This document shows positions 1 to 8,552 of a DNA stretch of 64,000 nt, one piece after another. Source of the stretch: Paludibacter sp963678465. Its GTDB lineage: Bacteria > Bacteroidota > Bacteroidia > Bacteroidales > Paludibacteraceae. Every line of letters starts with the position of its first letter. Position 1 is the stretch's first letter. The position numbers and the translations under genes were made by a program. The stretch is from assembly GCA_963678465.1 (NCBI GenBank), contig OY782858.1, positions 3,100,001 through 3,164,000 on the forward strand, in the 5' to 3' direction. The notes beneath the pieces were generated by a model. That model ran no database searches. It saw only the letters and a program-made list of their open reading frames with translations, and was not told the origin of the DNA.

Positions 1-226
1 GAAGGTATTTTTCTATCCACTCTATTTTGCCAAGCCGCCCCATGTAATAGCAGGTCATGCCACCGAGCCAGTTGCCTAATGTGGCCACAAACACACATTT
101 CCATGCATCCAGACCGCCGAAAACCATTGCCGAAAATACCACTTCGGAGCTAAAAGGAACTACTGTGGCTGCAAGAAAAGAGGCGATGAATAATCCCAGA
201 TAGCCTAATCCGATCAAGTCTGTCAT
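1..226 (-). CDS. YqaA/DedA-family small membrane protein (3' end outside window)
   Basis: Read on the minus strand from the ATG at 224-226, the frame stays open to the window edge (75 codons seen). The visible part begins MTDLIGLGYLGLF, has a hydrophobic first segment, then FSSEVVFSAMVFGG and a second hydrophobic segment ending LGNWLGGMTCYYMGRLGK. This pattern (small-residue-rich helices, acidic SE before the second helix, GN..G.....GR) is that of the YqaA branch of the DedA/VTT membrane proteins, thought to be lipid or small-molecule transporters. The ATG overlaps the stop codon of the upstream membrane protein (TAATG), so the two are very likely co-translated. The C-terminal half is not visible. 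Confidence 0.75.
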   Translation of the reverse strand, partial: MTDLIGLGYLGLFIASFLAATVVPFSSEVVFSAMVFGGLDAWKCVFVATLGNWLGGMTCYYMGRLGKIEWIEKYL

Positions 227-1215
227 TAACGAAGTATGAGGTTAGATGCTAAATAAGCAAGATTGATAATTACAAGCACAATAAAAAGTATAGCGTAGAA
301 TCCATTGGGTTTCAATGTCAACGGGTGAGCGATTAATACTGCATAAGCCATCAGCGTGAACGGAATAAATATTGCGTAGCAATTTACAAAAACGATGGAG
401 AATACAAATGAAAAGATAAGAATTATAGTCAGAAAATTCAACTTGGCACGCGACTGAATGGAATCGCCATGCAGGTTTGAGTACAAGCCCACTAAACCTG
501 TAATTATTATCAGCGTCATACAGGCCAGATAAATCAATTCGTTTACAGGCCTTTCAAATAAGGTAAATCCGGTTTCGAAGCCCGTGAACAAAGTATTGAT
601 CCACAACAAATCGGGTTCGAAATAATATCGTATTGTAAAGTAAAATATCCAGGGAACAAGTCCTCCGAACACAGAGGCCAGAAAAGTGCGGAGTGAAAAA
701 CTCCCGAAACGTATCATCCCCATCCAGCAAACCGCTAAAAAAAGGAGAATAGGTTCGATAAACAAGCTACCGGTGGCAATCAGCAAACTTCCCAGGAATG
801 CTTGTTCGGATGCCTGTTTATCTCTGAACATATTGAAAAACACAAACAGGGCGATCAACATCAATGTGAGCGCAAAATGAGCGCCCGGAAGTTGATGGGT
901 TTGACCTGCTACCGACATAAGCATCAAAAATACAAATACAGGAATAAAAGTCCTGTTCCGGATAATTGTAAACCGGTTATTGAGTTGAGCAATCAGAAAG
1001 GCATTCAGCAAGGTGAGCAGCAGGCTTGTGATGCTTGTAAGCAATCCTGCGGGCAAAATATTTTCCACCGCTTTGGACAGAGGAGAACCCAGCGCCACCG
1101 GACTATCGACAACCGTGGTGCTGAAAACAACAAGCCACAATGCGATAGAAGCTACAATCAATAGCGTCGACAACGATAGGGAAGGGGTAATTATTTTTTT
1201 TAGCGTTACTCTCAT
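226..1215 (-). CDS. polytopic inner-membrane protein, DUF6427-like
   Basis: This 329-aa protein is almost entirely hydrophobic, with about nine to ten predicted transmembrane helices and no soluble domain. It begins with a short basic stretch (MRVTLKKII) and has the internal motif LLFIEP..LFLAVCWMGMIRFGSFSLR, a layout I associate with the Bacteroidota DUF6427 family of unknown function. That assignment comes from overall pattern only. It overlaps the downstream YqaA-like gene by one base, so the two form an operon. No catalytic motif is visible; a role as a flippase-like or scaffold protein would be a guess. Confidence 0.6.
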   Translation of the reverse strand: MRVTLKKIITPSLSLSTLLIVASIALWLVVFSTTVVDSPVALGSPLSKAVENILPAGLLTSITSLLLTLLNAFLIAQLNNRFTIIRNRTFIPVFVFLMLMSVAGQTHQLPGAHFALTLMLIALFVFFNMFRDKQASEQAFLGSLLIATGSLFIEPILLFLAVCWMGMIRFGSFSLRTFLASVFGGLVPWIFYFTIRYYFEPDLLWINTLFTGFETGFTLFERPVNELIYLACMTLIIITGLVGLYSNLHGDSIQSRAKLNFLTIILIFSFVFSIVFVNCYAIFIPFTLMAYAVLIAHPLTLKPNGFYAILFIVLVIINLAYLASNLILR

Positions 1216-1333
1216 GTGTTTTCTAACATCAGTATTTCAACTTATACAACGAAACCCAATAACATCATCATTCAGCTTGCTACATCAGTTCAATGCTTTG
1301 TGTTTGCAAAAGTAAGTAATCCCTTTCACAAAC

Positions 1334-1376
1334 TAAAACAGGTACAGATAAAATCTTTTTATCTGTACCTGTTTTA
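1334..1376 (-). terminator. perfect 20-bp stem-loop after dcp
   Basis: Bases 1334-1353 and 1357-1376 are exact reverse complements (20 bp) around a three-base loop, with T/A-rich ends on both strands. It lies 20 bases past the dcp stop codon and is the obvious terminator of that transcript. Confidence 0.85.
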
Positions 1377-1396
1377 CTTACTTTTTGCAACGGATA

Positions 1397-3490
1397 TTAT
1401 TTAAGACCTCTTCTTTTTAATAAGGCATCCGGATTTGGATCAGCTCCTCTGAATGTTTTGTAAAGCTTCATAGGATCATCTGAATCGCCTTTCTCCAAAA
1501 TATTTTTGCGGAAAGCTGTAGCTACTTTCGGATTGTAAATATCGCCCGATTCAACAAAGGCCTGATAGGCATCTGCATCAAGTACTTCGGCCCATGTGTA
1601 GCTGTAGTAACCTGCCGAATATCCACCTGTGAAAATATGGTTGAAGAAAGTGCTGCGGTAACGTACAATGATTTCAGGAATCATTCCGATGCGTTCCATC
1701 GTTGCTTTTTCGAAGGCTTCAACATCGAAGTTGGCAGTGTCCTTGATGCTGTGATAATCCATATCAAGCAGCGACGCCGACAGCAGTTCTGTCATTGTAA
1801 ATCCCTGATTGAAAGTGCCTGCTTTTTGAATTTTATCCATCAATTCCTGTGGCATTACTTCGCCTGTAGTGTAATGTTTGGCGTAAGTTTTCATTACCTG
1901 AGGTTCGAAACACCAGTTTTCCATGATCTGAGAAGGCAATTCCACAAAGTCGCGCGAAACGCTTGTGCCTGCCTGGCTTGGGTAAGTACACTGCGAAAGC
2001 AATCCGTGCAATGCATGACCAAATTCATGGAACAATGTTTCTACTTCGTCCATATTCAGCAACGATGGCTTACCTGCCGTTGGTTTTGTGAAGTTACCTA
2101 CGTTTACAATGATCGGGCGGTAATTTACGCCGTCTTTTTTATATTGTGGAGTGATATTTTCCATCCATGCACCTGCACGTTTTCCTGCACGTGGGAAATA
2201 GTCGGTATAAAGCACACCAATCAACGAACCATCTGCATCGGTTACTTCGAACATTTCTACATCGGCATGATAAGTAGGCATACTGTCAAGCTTCTGGAAC
2301 TTTAAACCGAATAATTTACCTGCCAGATCAAATGCACCCTGACGAACATTTTCGAGTTGGAAATAAGGGCGGAGTTCTTCTTCGTCCATGTTGTATTTTG
2401 CTTTACGGAGTTTTTCGGCATAAAACCACCAGTCCCATGCTTCCAGTTTCTCACCTTTTCCTTCAGCATCCATCAGCTTTTGGAGTTCGGCAGCTTCTTC
2501 TTTGGCGCGGTTAACAGCCGGAGTCCAAACAGTAGCCAGAAAATCGTAAACGGTTTTAGGCGTTTTGGCCATTGTGTCGTCAAGGATAAACGCAGCCGGA
2601 GTTTCGAATCCAAGCAACTGAGCTTTCTGTACCCGAAGTTTCATTATTTTATTAATCAACGCTTTGTTGTCGTTGGCATTATCCTTATTAGCACGCTGGG
2701 TGTAAGCCATAAGTAGTTCTTTGCGAAGTTCGCGGTTTTCGCCATATTGCAACACCGGAATAAAACTTGCTTTCTGTGTGGTGAAAAGCCATTTGCCGTC
2801 TTTTCCAGCTTCTTTAGCTGCTTCGGCAGCTGCCTGAATCACACCTTCGGGCAGACCGGCCAGGTCTTCTTTTTTATCAACTACTTTTGAGAAAGCGTTG
2901 GTTTCGGCCAGTACATTTTGTCCGAAAGCCAGTTCGGCAAGTCCCAGTTCTTTATTAATGCTGCGTAATTTTTCCTTTTGTTCGGCAGTCAACGCTGCTC
3001 CGCTGCGGATAAAATCGCGGTGGTATTTTTCGAGCAAACGGTTTTGTTCCGGAGTGAGTCCCAGGGTGGCTCGGCTATCAAACAATACTTTTACTCTTTC
3101 GAAAAGCTTTTCGTTCAGATAAAGATTATCGTTGTGCTCCGAAAGCATGGGCGAAACCTCGTTGGCAATTTTTTCCATATCGTCGTTGGTTTCGGCAGAG
3201 TATAAATTAAAAAATACTGCTGAAACTTTGTTAAGCAAGTCTCCACTATAATCAAGTGCTTCGATTGTATTGGCAAAAGTTGGCGCATCTTTACTTTCGG
3301 CAATGGCATCAATTTCAGCTTGTTGCTGTTTTATACCTTCTTTAAAGGCAGGCATATAATGTTCCGACTTGATTTTATCGAAAGGTGGTGCACCGTACTT
3401 GTTTTTATAAGTTGTGAAAAACGGGTTATCGTTCTTCGCGCATCCCACAAGGAGTAATCCGCTCATGATAAATAATGTTAGTTTTTTCAT
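1397..3490 (-). CDS. dcp: M3-family peptidyl-dipeptidase, lipoprotein
   Basis: This is a zinc metallopeptidase of the thimet-oligopeptidase/Dcp family (M3), which removes C-terminal dipeptides from peptides. The HEFGH zinc motif sits at about residue 487 within DEVETLFHEFGHALHG, and the third ligand region FVELPSQIMENW follows. The chosen start (697 aa) begins MKKLTLFIMSGLLLVGC, a lipoprotein signal with lipobox LVGC, so the enzyme is probably anchored in the envelope. The open frame extends 15 codons further upstream, but a promoter (-7 at 3533-3540) would then begin transcription downstream of that ATG. Length and motifs match the family. It stands alone between a promoter and a terminator. 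Confidence 0.95.
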   Translation of the reverse strand: MKKLTLFIMSGLLLVGCAKNDNPFFTTYKNKYGAPPFDKIKSEHYMPAFKEGIKQQQAEIDAIAESKDAPTFANTIEALDYSGDLLNKVSAVFFNLYSAETNDDMEKIANEVSPMLSEHNDNLYLNEKLFERVKVLFDSRATLGLTPEQNRLLEKYHRDFIRSGAALTAEQKEKLRSINKELGLAELAFGQNVLAETNAFSKVVDKKEDLAGLPEGVIQAAAEAAKEAGKDGKWLFTTQKASFIPVLQYGENRELRKELLMAYTQRANKDNANDNKALINKIMKLRVQKAQLLGFETPAAFILDDTMAKTPKTVYDFLATVWTPAVNRAKEEAAELQKLMDAEGKGEKLEAWDWWFYAEKLRKAKYNMDEEELRPYFQLENVRQGAFDLAGKLFGLKFQKLDSMPTYHADVEMFEVTDADGSLIGVLYTDYFPRAGKRAGAWMENITPQYKKDGVNYRPIIVNVGNFTKPTAGKPSLLNMDEVETLFHEFGHALHGLLSQCTYPSQAGTSVSRDFVELPSQIMENWCFEPQVMKTYAKHYTTGEVMPQELMDKIQKAGTFNQGFTMTELLSASLLDMDYHSIKDTANFDVEAFEKATMERIGMIPEIIVRYRSTFFNHIFTGGYSAGYYSYTWAEVLDADAYQAFVESGDIYNPKVATAFRKNILEKGDSDDPMKLYKTFRGADPNPDALLKRRGLK

Positions 3491-3532
3491 TTTTAGTAAT
3501 ACTTTTTTTGTGATATTTGAAAATTCAGACAA

Positions 3533-3562
3533 CAAAGATAAATATATTTTTGAAGAATCAAA
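3533..3562 (-). promoter_or_regulatory. Bacteroidetes-type promoter for dcp
   Basis: On the minus strand TTTG (3559-3562) is followed 18 bases later by TATCTTTG (3533-3540), matching the TTTG / TAnnTTTG consensus of the Bacteroidetes primary sigma factor. Transcription would begin near 3526, upstream of the ATG at 3490. Confidence 0.7.
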
Positions 3563-3760
3563 CTTTTGTGCTGATTCATAATATAATAAGTTTTCTGTTT
3601 TTGTTTGAAAACTGAAAGCTTATAAAACAAACGCTCTGCTTAAAACAAGAGATATTTGTTGAATTTCAATAAATTAATTTGCGTTTATTCCGGAATTATC
3701 TTCCGTTATTTACAGCTTGTTATGGATAAAGTTTAAATAATTATACGTTTATTTTCTTTT

Positions 3761-4378
3761 TTATGCGGGTCCAAACATCTCATCAAATCCGACTGCAAGT
3801 TGTTCTTTTAAATATTGAATCGTTTCAGCATAGCCATTTTCCTGAAGTGAAGTTACAAATTCGCCATGCGAACGCCCGGCTCTGTAGTCAGGTTCTTTGG
3901 ATGGATGACGCAGGTAGCGTTCAATAAGGCTTGCCGGTACCGCAAAATTAAGTACGGCATGATAAAACAGCGTATCTTTTCGCTTGTACATCGACGATCC
4001 CAGTATTTTCTTCCCATCGATGGCAATGTCCGAAATGCCGCTCAATGTCAGTCCGGTAACTCCATCGGCCTCGATGCTTTTGATAATTAATCCATTTATT
4101 TTGTTGAAAAATTCTTTGGGTTTCAAGTTGTTTTTGTCGGTCATGGTGGCGGCCAAAACAATGGTTTGAGGACTCAGAACCACTGTTTGTCCTCCGGATG
4201 GACGTTTCAGCACCAACACCCGATCGGCTGTTACGTTTTCGGTGAACAGCGCATCAGTTGCATTGTTCGAGGCACCCAATACAATGTAAACCTTGTCAGG
4301 AATCCATATGCTGTATTGATTTGCTTCTTTTTCGAGCAATTGAATGTCGGGCAGGTTATACGCTAAAGTTTCTATCAT
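3761..4378 (-). CDS. lipoate-protein ligase A-type protein (short form)
   Basis: The 205-aa protein has the biotin/lipoate ligase fold signatures RPSGGQTV (the R..GG lipoyl-AMP loop, about residues 59-66) and SDIAIDGKKILGSS, with the invariant lysine of the family near residue 118. It would attach lipoate or octanoate to the lipoyl domain of E2-type subunits. It lacks the C-terminal accessory domain of E. coli LplA, so it may be a transferase-only ligase. It is the last gene of the E1 alpha-E1 beta-E2 operon, 42 bases after the E2 stop, which makes E2 the likely substrate. The N-terminus is somewhat divergent (no obvious N-terminal extension). Confidence 0.85.
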   Translation of the reverse strand: MIETLAYNLPDIQLLEKEANQYSIWIPDKVYIVLGASNNATDALFTENVTADRVLVLKRPSGGQTVVLSPQTIVLAATMTDKNNLKPKEFFNKINGLIIKSIEADGVTGLTLSGISDIAIDGKKILGSSMYKRKDTLFYHAVLNFAVPASLIERYLRHPSKEPDYRAGRSHGEFVTSLQENGYAETIQYLKEQLAVGFDEMFGPA

Positions 4379-4420
4379 TCAAAAAAGGGAAATTTTTTTA
4401 ATCAACAACTAAGGTTCGGT

Positions 4421-5668
4421 TCAGTCCATCAGAAGAGAAATAGGATCGGATAGATAATCGATGATACATTTTACAAAACGAGCAGTTTCGCCACCATCTA
4501 CAATCCGGTGATCGACAGTCATCGACAATCCCAGCACATTACCAATGGCCAACTGATCGTTTTTCACCACAGGTTTTTTTACTATACGGCCAATGCCCAG
4601 TATGCCTGCCTGTGGATAGTTGATCACCGGTGTGCCGAAAATACCACTGATGGATCCGAAGTTACTAATTGTAAAAGTGCCTTCGCGCAGGTCGTCAAGC
4701 GTCAGCTTTCTTTCTCTGGCTTTCACTGAATATTCGGTGATTTTTTGCGTTAATTCAGCAATCGTCAATCGGTCGGCATCTCTAATGACAGGCACCACCA
4801 AACCTTCGGGCGTATCAATGGCTATTCCTATGTTGTAGCGGTTCTTGTAGATCATGCGTTCGTTCTCCATATCAATTTCCGAATTCAGTTGGCGGTGCTT
4901 TTTCAGCGCCAGTACTGTGGCTTTTACAATAAAAGGAAGATAGGTGAGTTTGGCGCCACGGGCTGCATACTCGTCTTTGTATCTGTTTCTTATTGCTATC
5001 AGGTCGGAGATTTCAATTTCTTCGAAAATTGTTACATGAGCGGCATTCAGCTTGGAATTTATCATGTTTTTCGCAATCACCTTTCTGATTTGTGTCAGGG
5101 TTTCGTAGGTCAGATCCTCTGTGTCAGATGTGGGAATACTTTTTGTAGGACTCGTTTGCTGCATTTTCCGGTTGTAATTTTCTATGTCTTCTTTCCGCAC
5201 CCTTCCCGAAGGTCCGTTTCCTGTGATCTGGTTGATGTCAATTCCCAGTTCGCGTGCAATAGCGCGTGCATGTGGAGTTGCAAGGGCTTTTCGAGAGAGT
5301 CGGATTTCGTCAGCCGATACGGGTTGACTTTCGAGGCTCGCAGGCAGCAGTGCGTTGCTGTCGGCCAGTTCCAGTGTTCCCACCACACCTGCTGTTTCTT
5401 CTGCGGGATCGGTTGCTATCTCAGTTGTTCCTTCCAGTTTAATTTCTACAAGTGGTTTCCCAACGTGGATAACATCGCCCACTTCGCCGAAAAGCTGTAT
5501 AATTATTCCTCCCTTTGGCGATGGAATATCTGCCACTACCTTATCGGTTTCCATTTTCACCAATGCATCTCCTGCTTTAATGGTTTGGCCTTTTTCTACA
5601 TACCATTCAATCACAGTACCTTCATCAAGTCCTTCGCCAATGTCGGGGAAATTAAATATATATTTCAT
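4421..5668 (-). CDS. dihydrolipoamide acyltransferase, E2 of a 2-oxoacid dehydrogenase complex
   Basis: This 415-aa E2 subunit has an N-terminal lipoyl domain (residues 1-77) with the lipoylated lysine in METDKVVADI, then a linker. A peripheral-subunit-binding domain follows (ATPHARAIARELGI, about 130-165), and a C-terminal catalytic domain ends with MTVDHRIVDGGETARF, carrying the His-Asp pair of acyltransferases. It would pass the acyl group from lipoate to CoA in the cytoplasm. A single lipoyl domain, with E1 alpha and E1 beta encoded just upstream (12-base gap), points to a branched-chain 2-oxoacid or Gram-positive-type pyruvate dehydrogenase. Sequence alone does not settle the substrate. 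Confidence 0.93.
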   Translation of the reverse strand: MKYIFNFPDIGEGLDEGTVIEWYVEKGQTIKAGDALVKMETDKVVADIPSPKGGIIIQLFGEVGDVIHVGKPLVEIKLEGTTEIATDPAEETAGVVGTLELADSNALLPASLESQPVSADEIRLSRKALATPHARAIARELGIDINQITGNGPSGRVRKEDIENYNRKMQQTSPTKSIPTSDTEDLTYETLTQIRKVIAKNMINSKLNAAHVTIFEEIEISDLIAIRNRYKDEYAARGAKLTYLPFIVKATVLALKKHRQLNSEIDMENERMIYKNRYNIGIAIDTPEGLVVPVIRDADRLTIAELTQKITEYSVKARERKLTLDDLREGTFTISNFGSISGIFGTPVINYPQAGILGIGRIVKKPVVKNDQLAIGNVLGLSMTVDHRIVDGGETARFVKCIIDYLSDPISLLMD

Positions 5669-5680
5669 TGCTGTGTGTGT

Positions 5681-6658
5681 TTAAAATTTGACGGTTTTTT
5701 CGAGTTCATAAAAAATACGATCCGGCGAAATCATATAAAAAGCTTCACCTTTGGCATAAGGCACTATGGTGTCGAAACCCATGACTCTTTTGGGAGGTGC
5801 TTCCAGATATAAAAAAGCTTCTTCATTAGCAATGGCAATCAGCTCGGAACCCACGCTGAAGGATTGCGGTGCCTCGGCTACAATCACCACACGTCCTGTT
5901 TTCCGAATGGATGCTCTGATTGTTTCTTTATCAATAGGATAAATAGTTCGCAAGTCAATTAACTCCACTGATATGCCGGCTTCGGCAGCCATCACCATAG
6001 CTTTCTGGCATTCGCGTATCATAGCGCCAAAAGCGATGAGGGTTACATCTGTTCCTTCGGTCAGCACCTTGGCTTTTCCTATCGGAATCGTGAATTTATC
6101 TTCGGTCACTTCCTGTTTGATGGCTCTGTAAATTCGCTTTGGCTCCATAAAAATAACAGGATCATCACTCTCGATGGCTGAAATCATCAATCCCTTGGCA
6201 TCGTGAGGAGTGGAAGGGATCACTACTTTAATGCCGGGGATATGGCCATACAAAGCTTCCGGACTTTCGGAATGATGTTCTACTGCATTGATGCCGCCAC
6301 CATAAGGAAACCGAATAACCATAGGCACTTTGTATTTTCCACGTGTGCGGTTGTTCATGCGCGACACGTTGGAGATAATCTGATTAAAAGCAGGGTAGGT
6401 GAAACCATCAAATTGAAGTTCTATCACGGGACGCAGACCCGACATGGCCATTCCCAGCCCTGTCCCTACTATGGCCGACTCGGCAAGCGGTGAATCGAAA
6501 ACTCTTTCGACGCCATATTTTTTCTGTAAACCTTCAGTAACCCTGAAAACTCCTCCTTCTACTCCTACATCCTCGCCATACATTACGATTGATTTATCTT
6601 CGGCAAGTTTAATGTCAAGTGCATTGTTGATGGCCTGAACCATAGTCATTACGCTCAT
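5681..6658 (-). CDS. 2-oxoacid dehydrogenase E1 component, beta subunit
   Basis: This 325-aa protein is the transketolase-like beta subunit of a heterotetrameric E1. It opens with MSVMTMVQAINNALD and has the typical GEDVGVEGGVFRVTEGLQ, FDSPLAESAIVGTGLGMA and IRFPYGGGINAVEHHSESPEAL segments of the pyrimidine-binding and transketolase-C domains. It binds thiamine diphosphate together with the alpha subunit. Its start overlaps the end of the alpha gene by four bases (ATGA), evidence of translational coupling. The length is normal for the family. Confidence 0.95.
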   Translation of the reverse strand: MSVMTMVQAINNALDIKLAEDKSIVMYGEDVGVEGGVFRVTEGLQKKYGVERVFDSPLAESAIVGTGLGMAMSGLRPVIELQFDGFTYPAFNQIISNVSRMNNRTRGKYKVPMVIRFPYGGGINAVEHHSESPEALYGHIPGIKVVIPSTPHDAKGLMISAIESDDPVIFMEPKRIYRAIKQEVTEDKFTIPIGKAKVLTEGTDVTLIAFGAMIRECQKAMVMAAEAGISVELIDLRTIYPIDKETIRASIRKTGRVVIVAEAPQSFSVGSELIAIANEEAFLYLEAPPKRVMGFDTIVPYAKGEAFYMISPDRIFYELEKTVKF

Positions 6659-7743
6659 TTTCTTTTTTCCTTCCAGCTTAAAAATTGTTCATAATCTGCT
6701 TTTTGTTTTTTTAAATCATCGGGCATGTCCACATACATATGCCTGAATACATCTTCCAGTGCATAAGGTTTAAAGTTTTCGGCTTCCGAGAATTGTTGAT
6801 CTACCTGAGGTTTGTAGGCGGCTATCAGTTGAGCATCATCTTCAAGGGCGATACCTTTCTGTTCCATGTACTTTCTCAATCTTTTGAGCGGATCGGCTTT
6901 GTCCCATTCCTGTTCTTCTTCTTTTGTCCTGTATTTCGAAGGGTCGTCCGAAGTGGTATGTGCTCCTTTGCGGTAGGTATAAGCTTCTATCAATACGGGA
7001 CCATTGCCGGCGCGTGTATATTCCGATGCTTCTTTGTAGGCCACATACATGGCAAAAAAATCATTTCCGTCCACCTTAATGCCGGGCATACCGAAAGCTA
7101 AGGCTTTAGCAGCAAGATTCACCGAATTGGTTTGGTTCTGCACCGGCACCGAAATAGCATACTGGTTGTTTTGTATTGTAAAAACAACAGGCACTTTCCA
7201 CACTCCTGCAAAATTCAATGCCTCGCTGAAATCACCCTCGGAAGTGCCGCCATCGCCGATAAAGGGATACACAACTTCGTCCTTCTGCTGGTATTTAATA
7301 GAGTAGCCAATGCCGGTAGCATACAAAAGCTGCGACCCGATAGGTACGCTAATGGGAAGTACATGATGCGCTTTGCTGAAATTGCTGCCCTCTTCGTTGC
7401 CCATATAATACAGAAAAATCTCCTTCAGTGTTACGCCTTTTGCCTGCATAACGCCCATTTCGCGAAAAGCAGGAGCTAACCAGTCGTTCTCGCGGATGAT
7501 CATGCCTGCTGCAATTTGCAAAGCTTCCTGTCCCAGGATAGGTGGGTAGGTGTACATTCGTCCCTGACGCTGATAGGACACAGCCATTTCGTCGGCCACC
7601 CGTGCCTGAAGCATAGCTGTATAAGCTTTAATAATTGTCTCATCGTCCAGGTCGGGCATAAGTGCTTTATTGATGACCTTACCCTCATTATCTATAATTC
7701 TGAATGTCTTGTCTTCTAATGGATGGAACCCTTTAAAAATCAT
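6655..7743 (-). CDS. 2-oxoacid dehydrogenase E1 component, alpha subunit
   Basis: The 362-aa protein has the thiamine-diphosphate motif GDGGTSEGDFSEALNFAG...QNNQYAIS (about residues 165-198) and the phosphorylation-loop region YRKGAHTTSDDPSKYR of E1 alpha subunits. It decarboxylates a 2-oxoacid and reductively acylates the lipoyl group of E2. Several segments (MPDLDDETI near the N-terminus, ILGQEALQIAAG) resemble Gram-positive PdhA, so pyruvate is as plausible a substrate as branched-chain oxoacids. It is the first gene of the four-gene operon. No E3 (dihydrolipoamide dehydrogenase) lies in this window, so E3 must be encoded elsewhere. Confidence 0.94.
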   Translation of the reverse strand: MIFKGFHPLEDKTFRIIDNEGKVINKALMPDLDDETIIKAYTAMLQARVADEMAVSYQRQGRMYTYPPILGQEALQIAAGMIIRENDWLAPAFREMGVMQAKGVTLKEIFLYYMGNEEGSNFSKAHHVLPISVPIGSQLLYATGIGYSIKYQQKDEVVYPFIGDGGTSEGDFSEALNFAGVWKVPVVFTIQNNQYAISVPVQNQTNSVNLAAKALAFGMPGIKVDGNDFFAMYVAYKEASEYTRAGNGPVLIEAYTYRKGAHTTSDDPSKYRTKEEEQEWDKADPLKRLRKYMEQKGIALEDDAQLIAAYKPQVDQQFSEAENFKPYALEDVFRHMYVDMPDDLKKQKADYEQFLSWKEKRK

Positions 7744-7984
7744 TTTGATTCGTGTTTTTTATTATGTATAAATAAATGTGGCTGACTATTAATCAAACTA
7801 TTTAGAATAGTTTTAAACTAACATCAATCACAGACATAATAACAAACAGATCAATATAAGGTTCTCTGTTGGCAGGGAAGAAAGCTTTTTTGCGGAAAGG
7901 AAGAACCGGAAAGTTGTGCAGATGTATATTGTTTTTATCCTTCCCGGGTTTAGAATTGGATACCTGAAAACAAGCTCAAAATAA

Positions 7985-8270
7985 ATGAAATACAAAGTAA
8001 AACCCCTGAAACGGATAACCTGAGTACTCCGTTTCAGTGACAATTATCAATGCAGACTAAATTGAACTGGTTTTATTCTTCAAACCTGTCAGATTTCAAA
8101 AATCTGACAAGTTTAAACAGTGAACAAAGCACTATCCTAATGAATAAATTCATTTATTTTACAAAGCTTTGCGGAGGGTTGAAGAAAGCCAAACTTCAAA
8201 ACGTCGCAGACTTTTGAATGTTGTATTTCAAATTAAGCTCCCGATAAACAAACTCAATCCCACCGGATAT
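7985..8270. repeat. dispersed repeat A, copy 1
   Basis: About 280 bases here recur with high similarity at 10942-11216. Both copies contain two hairpins: one with arms CTGAAACGGA and TCCGTTTCAG (8006-8037 here) and one with a GTCAGATTT/AAATCTGAC core (8086-8110 here). They then share a 110-base stretch including CTTCAAAACGTCGCAGAC. No convincing reading frame spans the repeat. It fills much of the 809-base gap between the E1 alpha gene and the GLUG gene. Confidence 0.85.
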
Positions 8271-8360
8271 CTTTATTCAATGTACAAAGCTTTGCGGGGT
8301 CTGAGGTGAACCTTCTGTTCTGACCGTTGTTTCCCGGCAACCTGCGCCAATTTTAGTTCA
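8271..8360 (-). repeat. repeat B, copy 1 (remnant of a coding segment)
   Basis: Read on the minus strand this gives KLAQVAGKQRSEQKV and then goes out of frame. It matches the segments at 12488-12592 and 11886-12001. Here it is joined directly to repeat A, whereas at the other locus genes separate A from B. The pattern suggests that this copy is a deletion scar. Confidence 0.7.
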
Positions 8361-8431
8361 TTTAAAGAACTTCCGATAGGGCGGGAGGAGTGTTTTTAAA
8401 TGCAAAAAAGAAATGAATTAAATGTAAAAAA

Positions 8432-8468
8432 AAACGGGCTGTTTCAATTTACTTGAAACAGCCCGTTT
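8432..8468 (-). terminator. perfect 16-bp stem-loop after the GLUG gene
   Basis: Bases 8432-8447 and 8453-8468 are exact reverse complements with a five-base loop and A/T-rich flanks, about 85 bases past the stop codon of the minus-strand GLUG gene. Confidence 0.8.
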
Positions 8469-8552
8469 GATATATTGACGAAAGTACAAATTATTTTCAG
8501 GGAACTTGGTGTGTATGGATAATTGTACCCTGTTTTTTATTGGTTACAAATA

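Noticed and set aside
1637..2305. Antisense frame of 222 codons inside dcp
   Set aside because: Shadow of the M3 peptidase gene; cysteine- and histidine-rich nonsense peptide.
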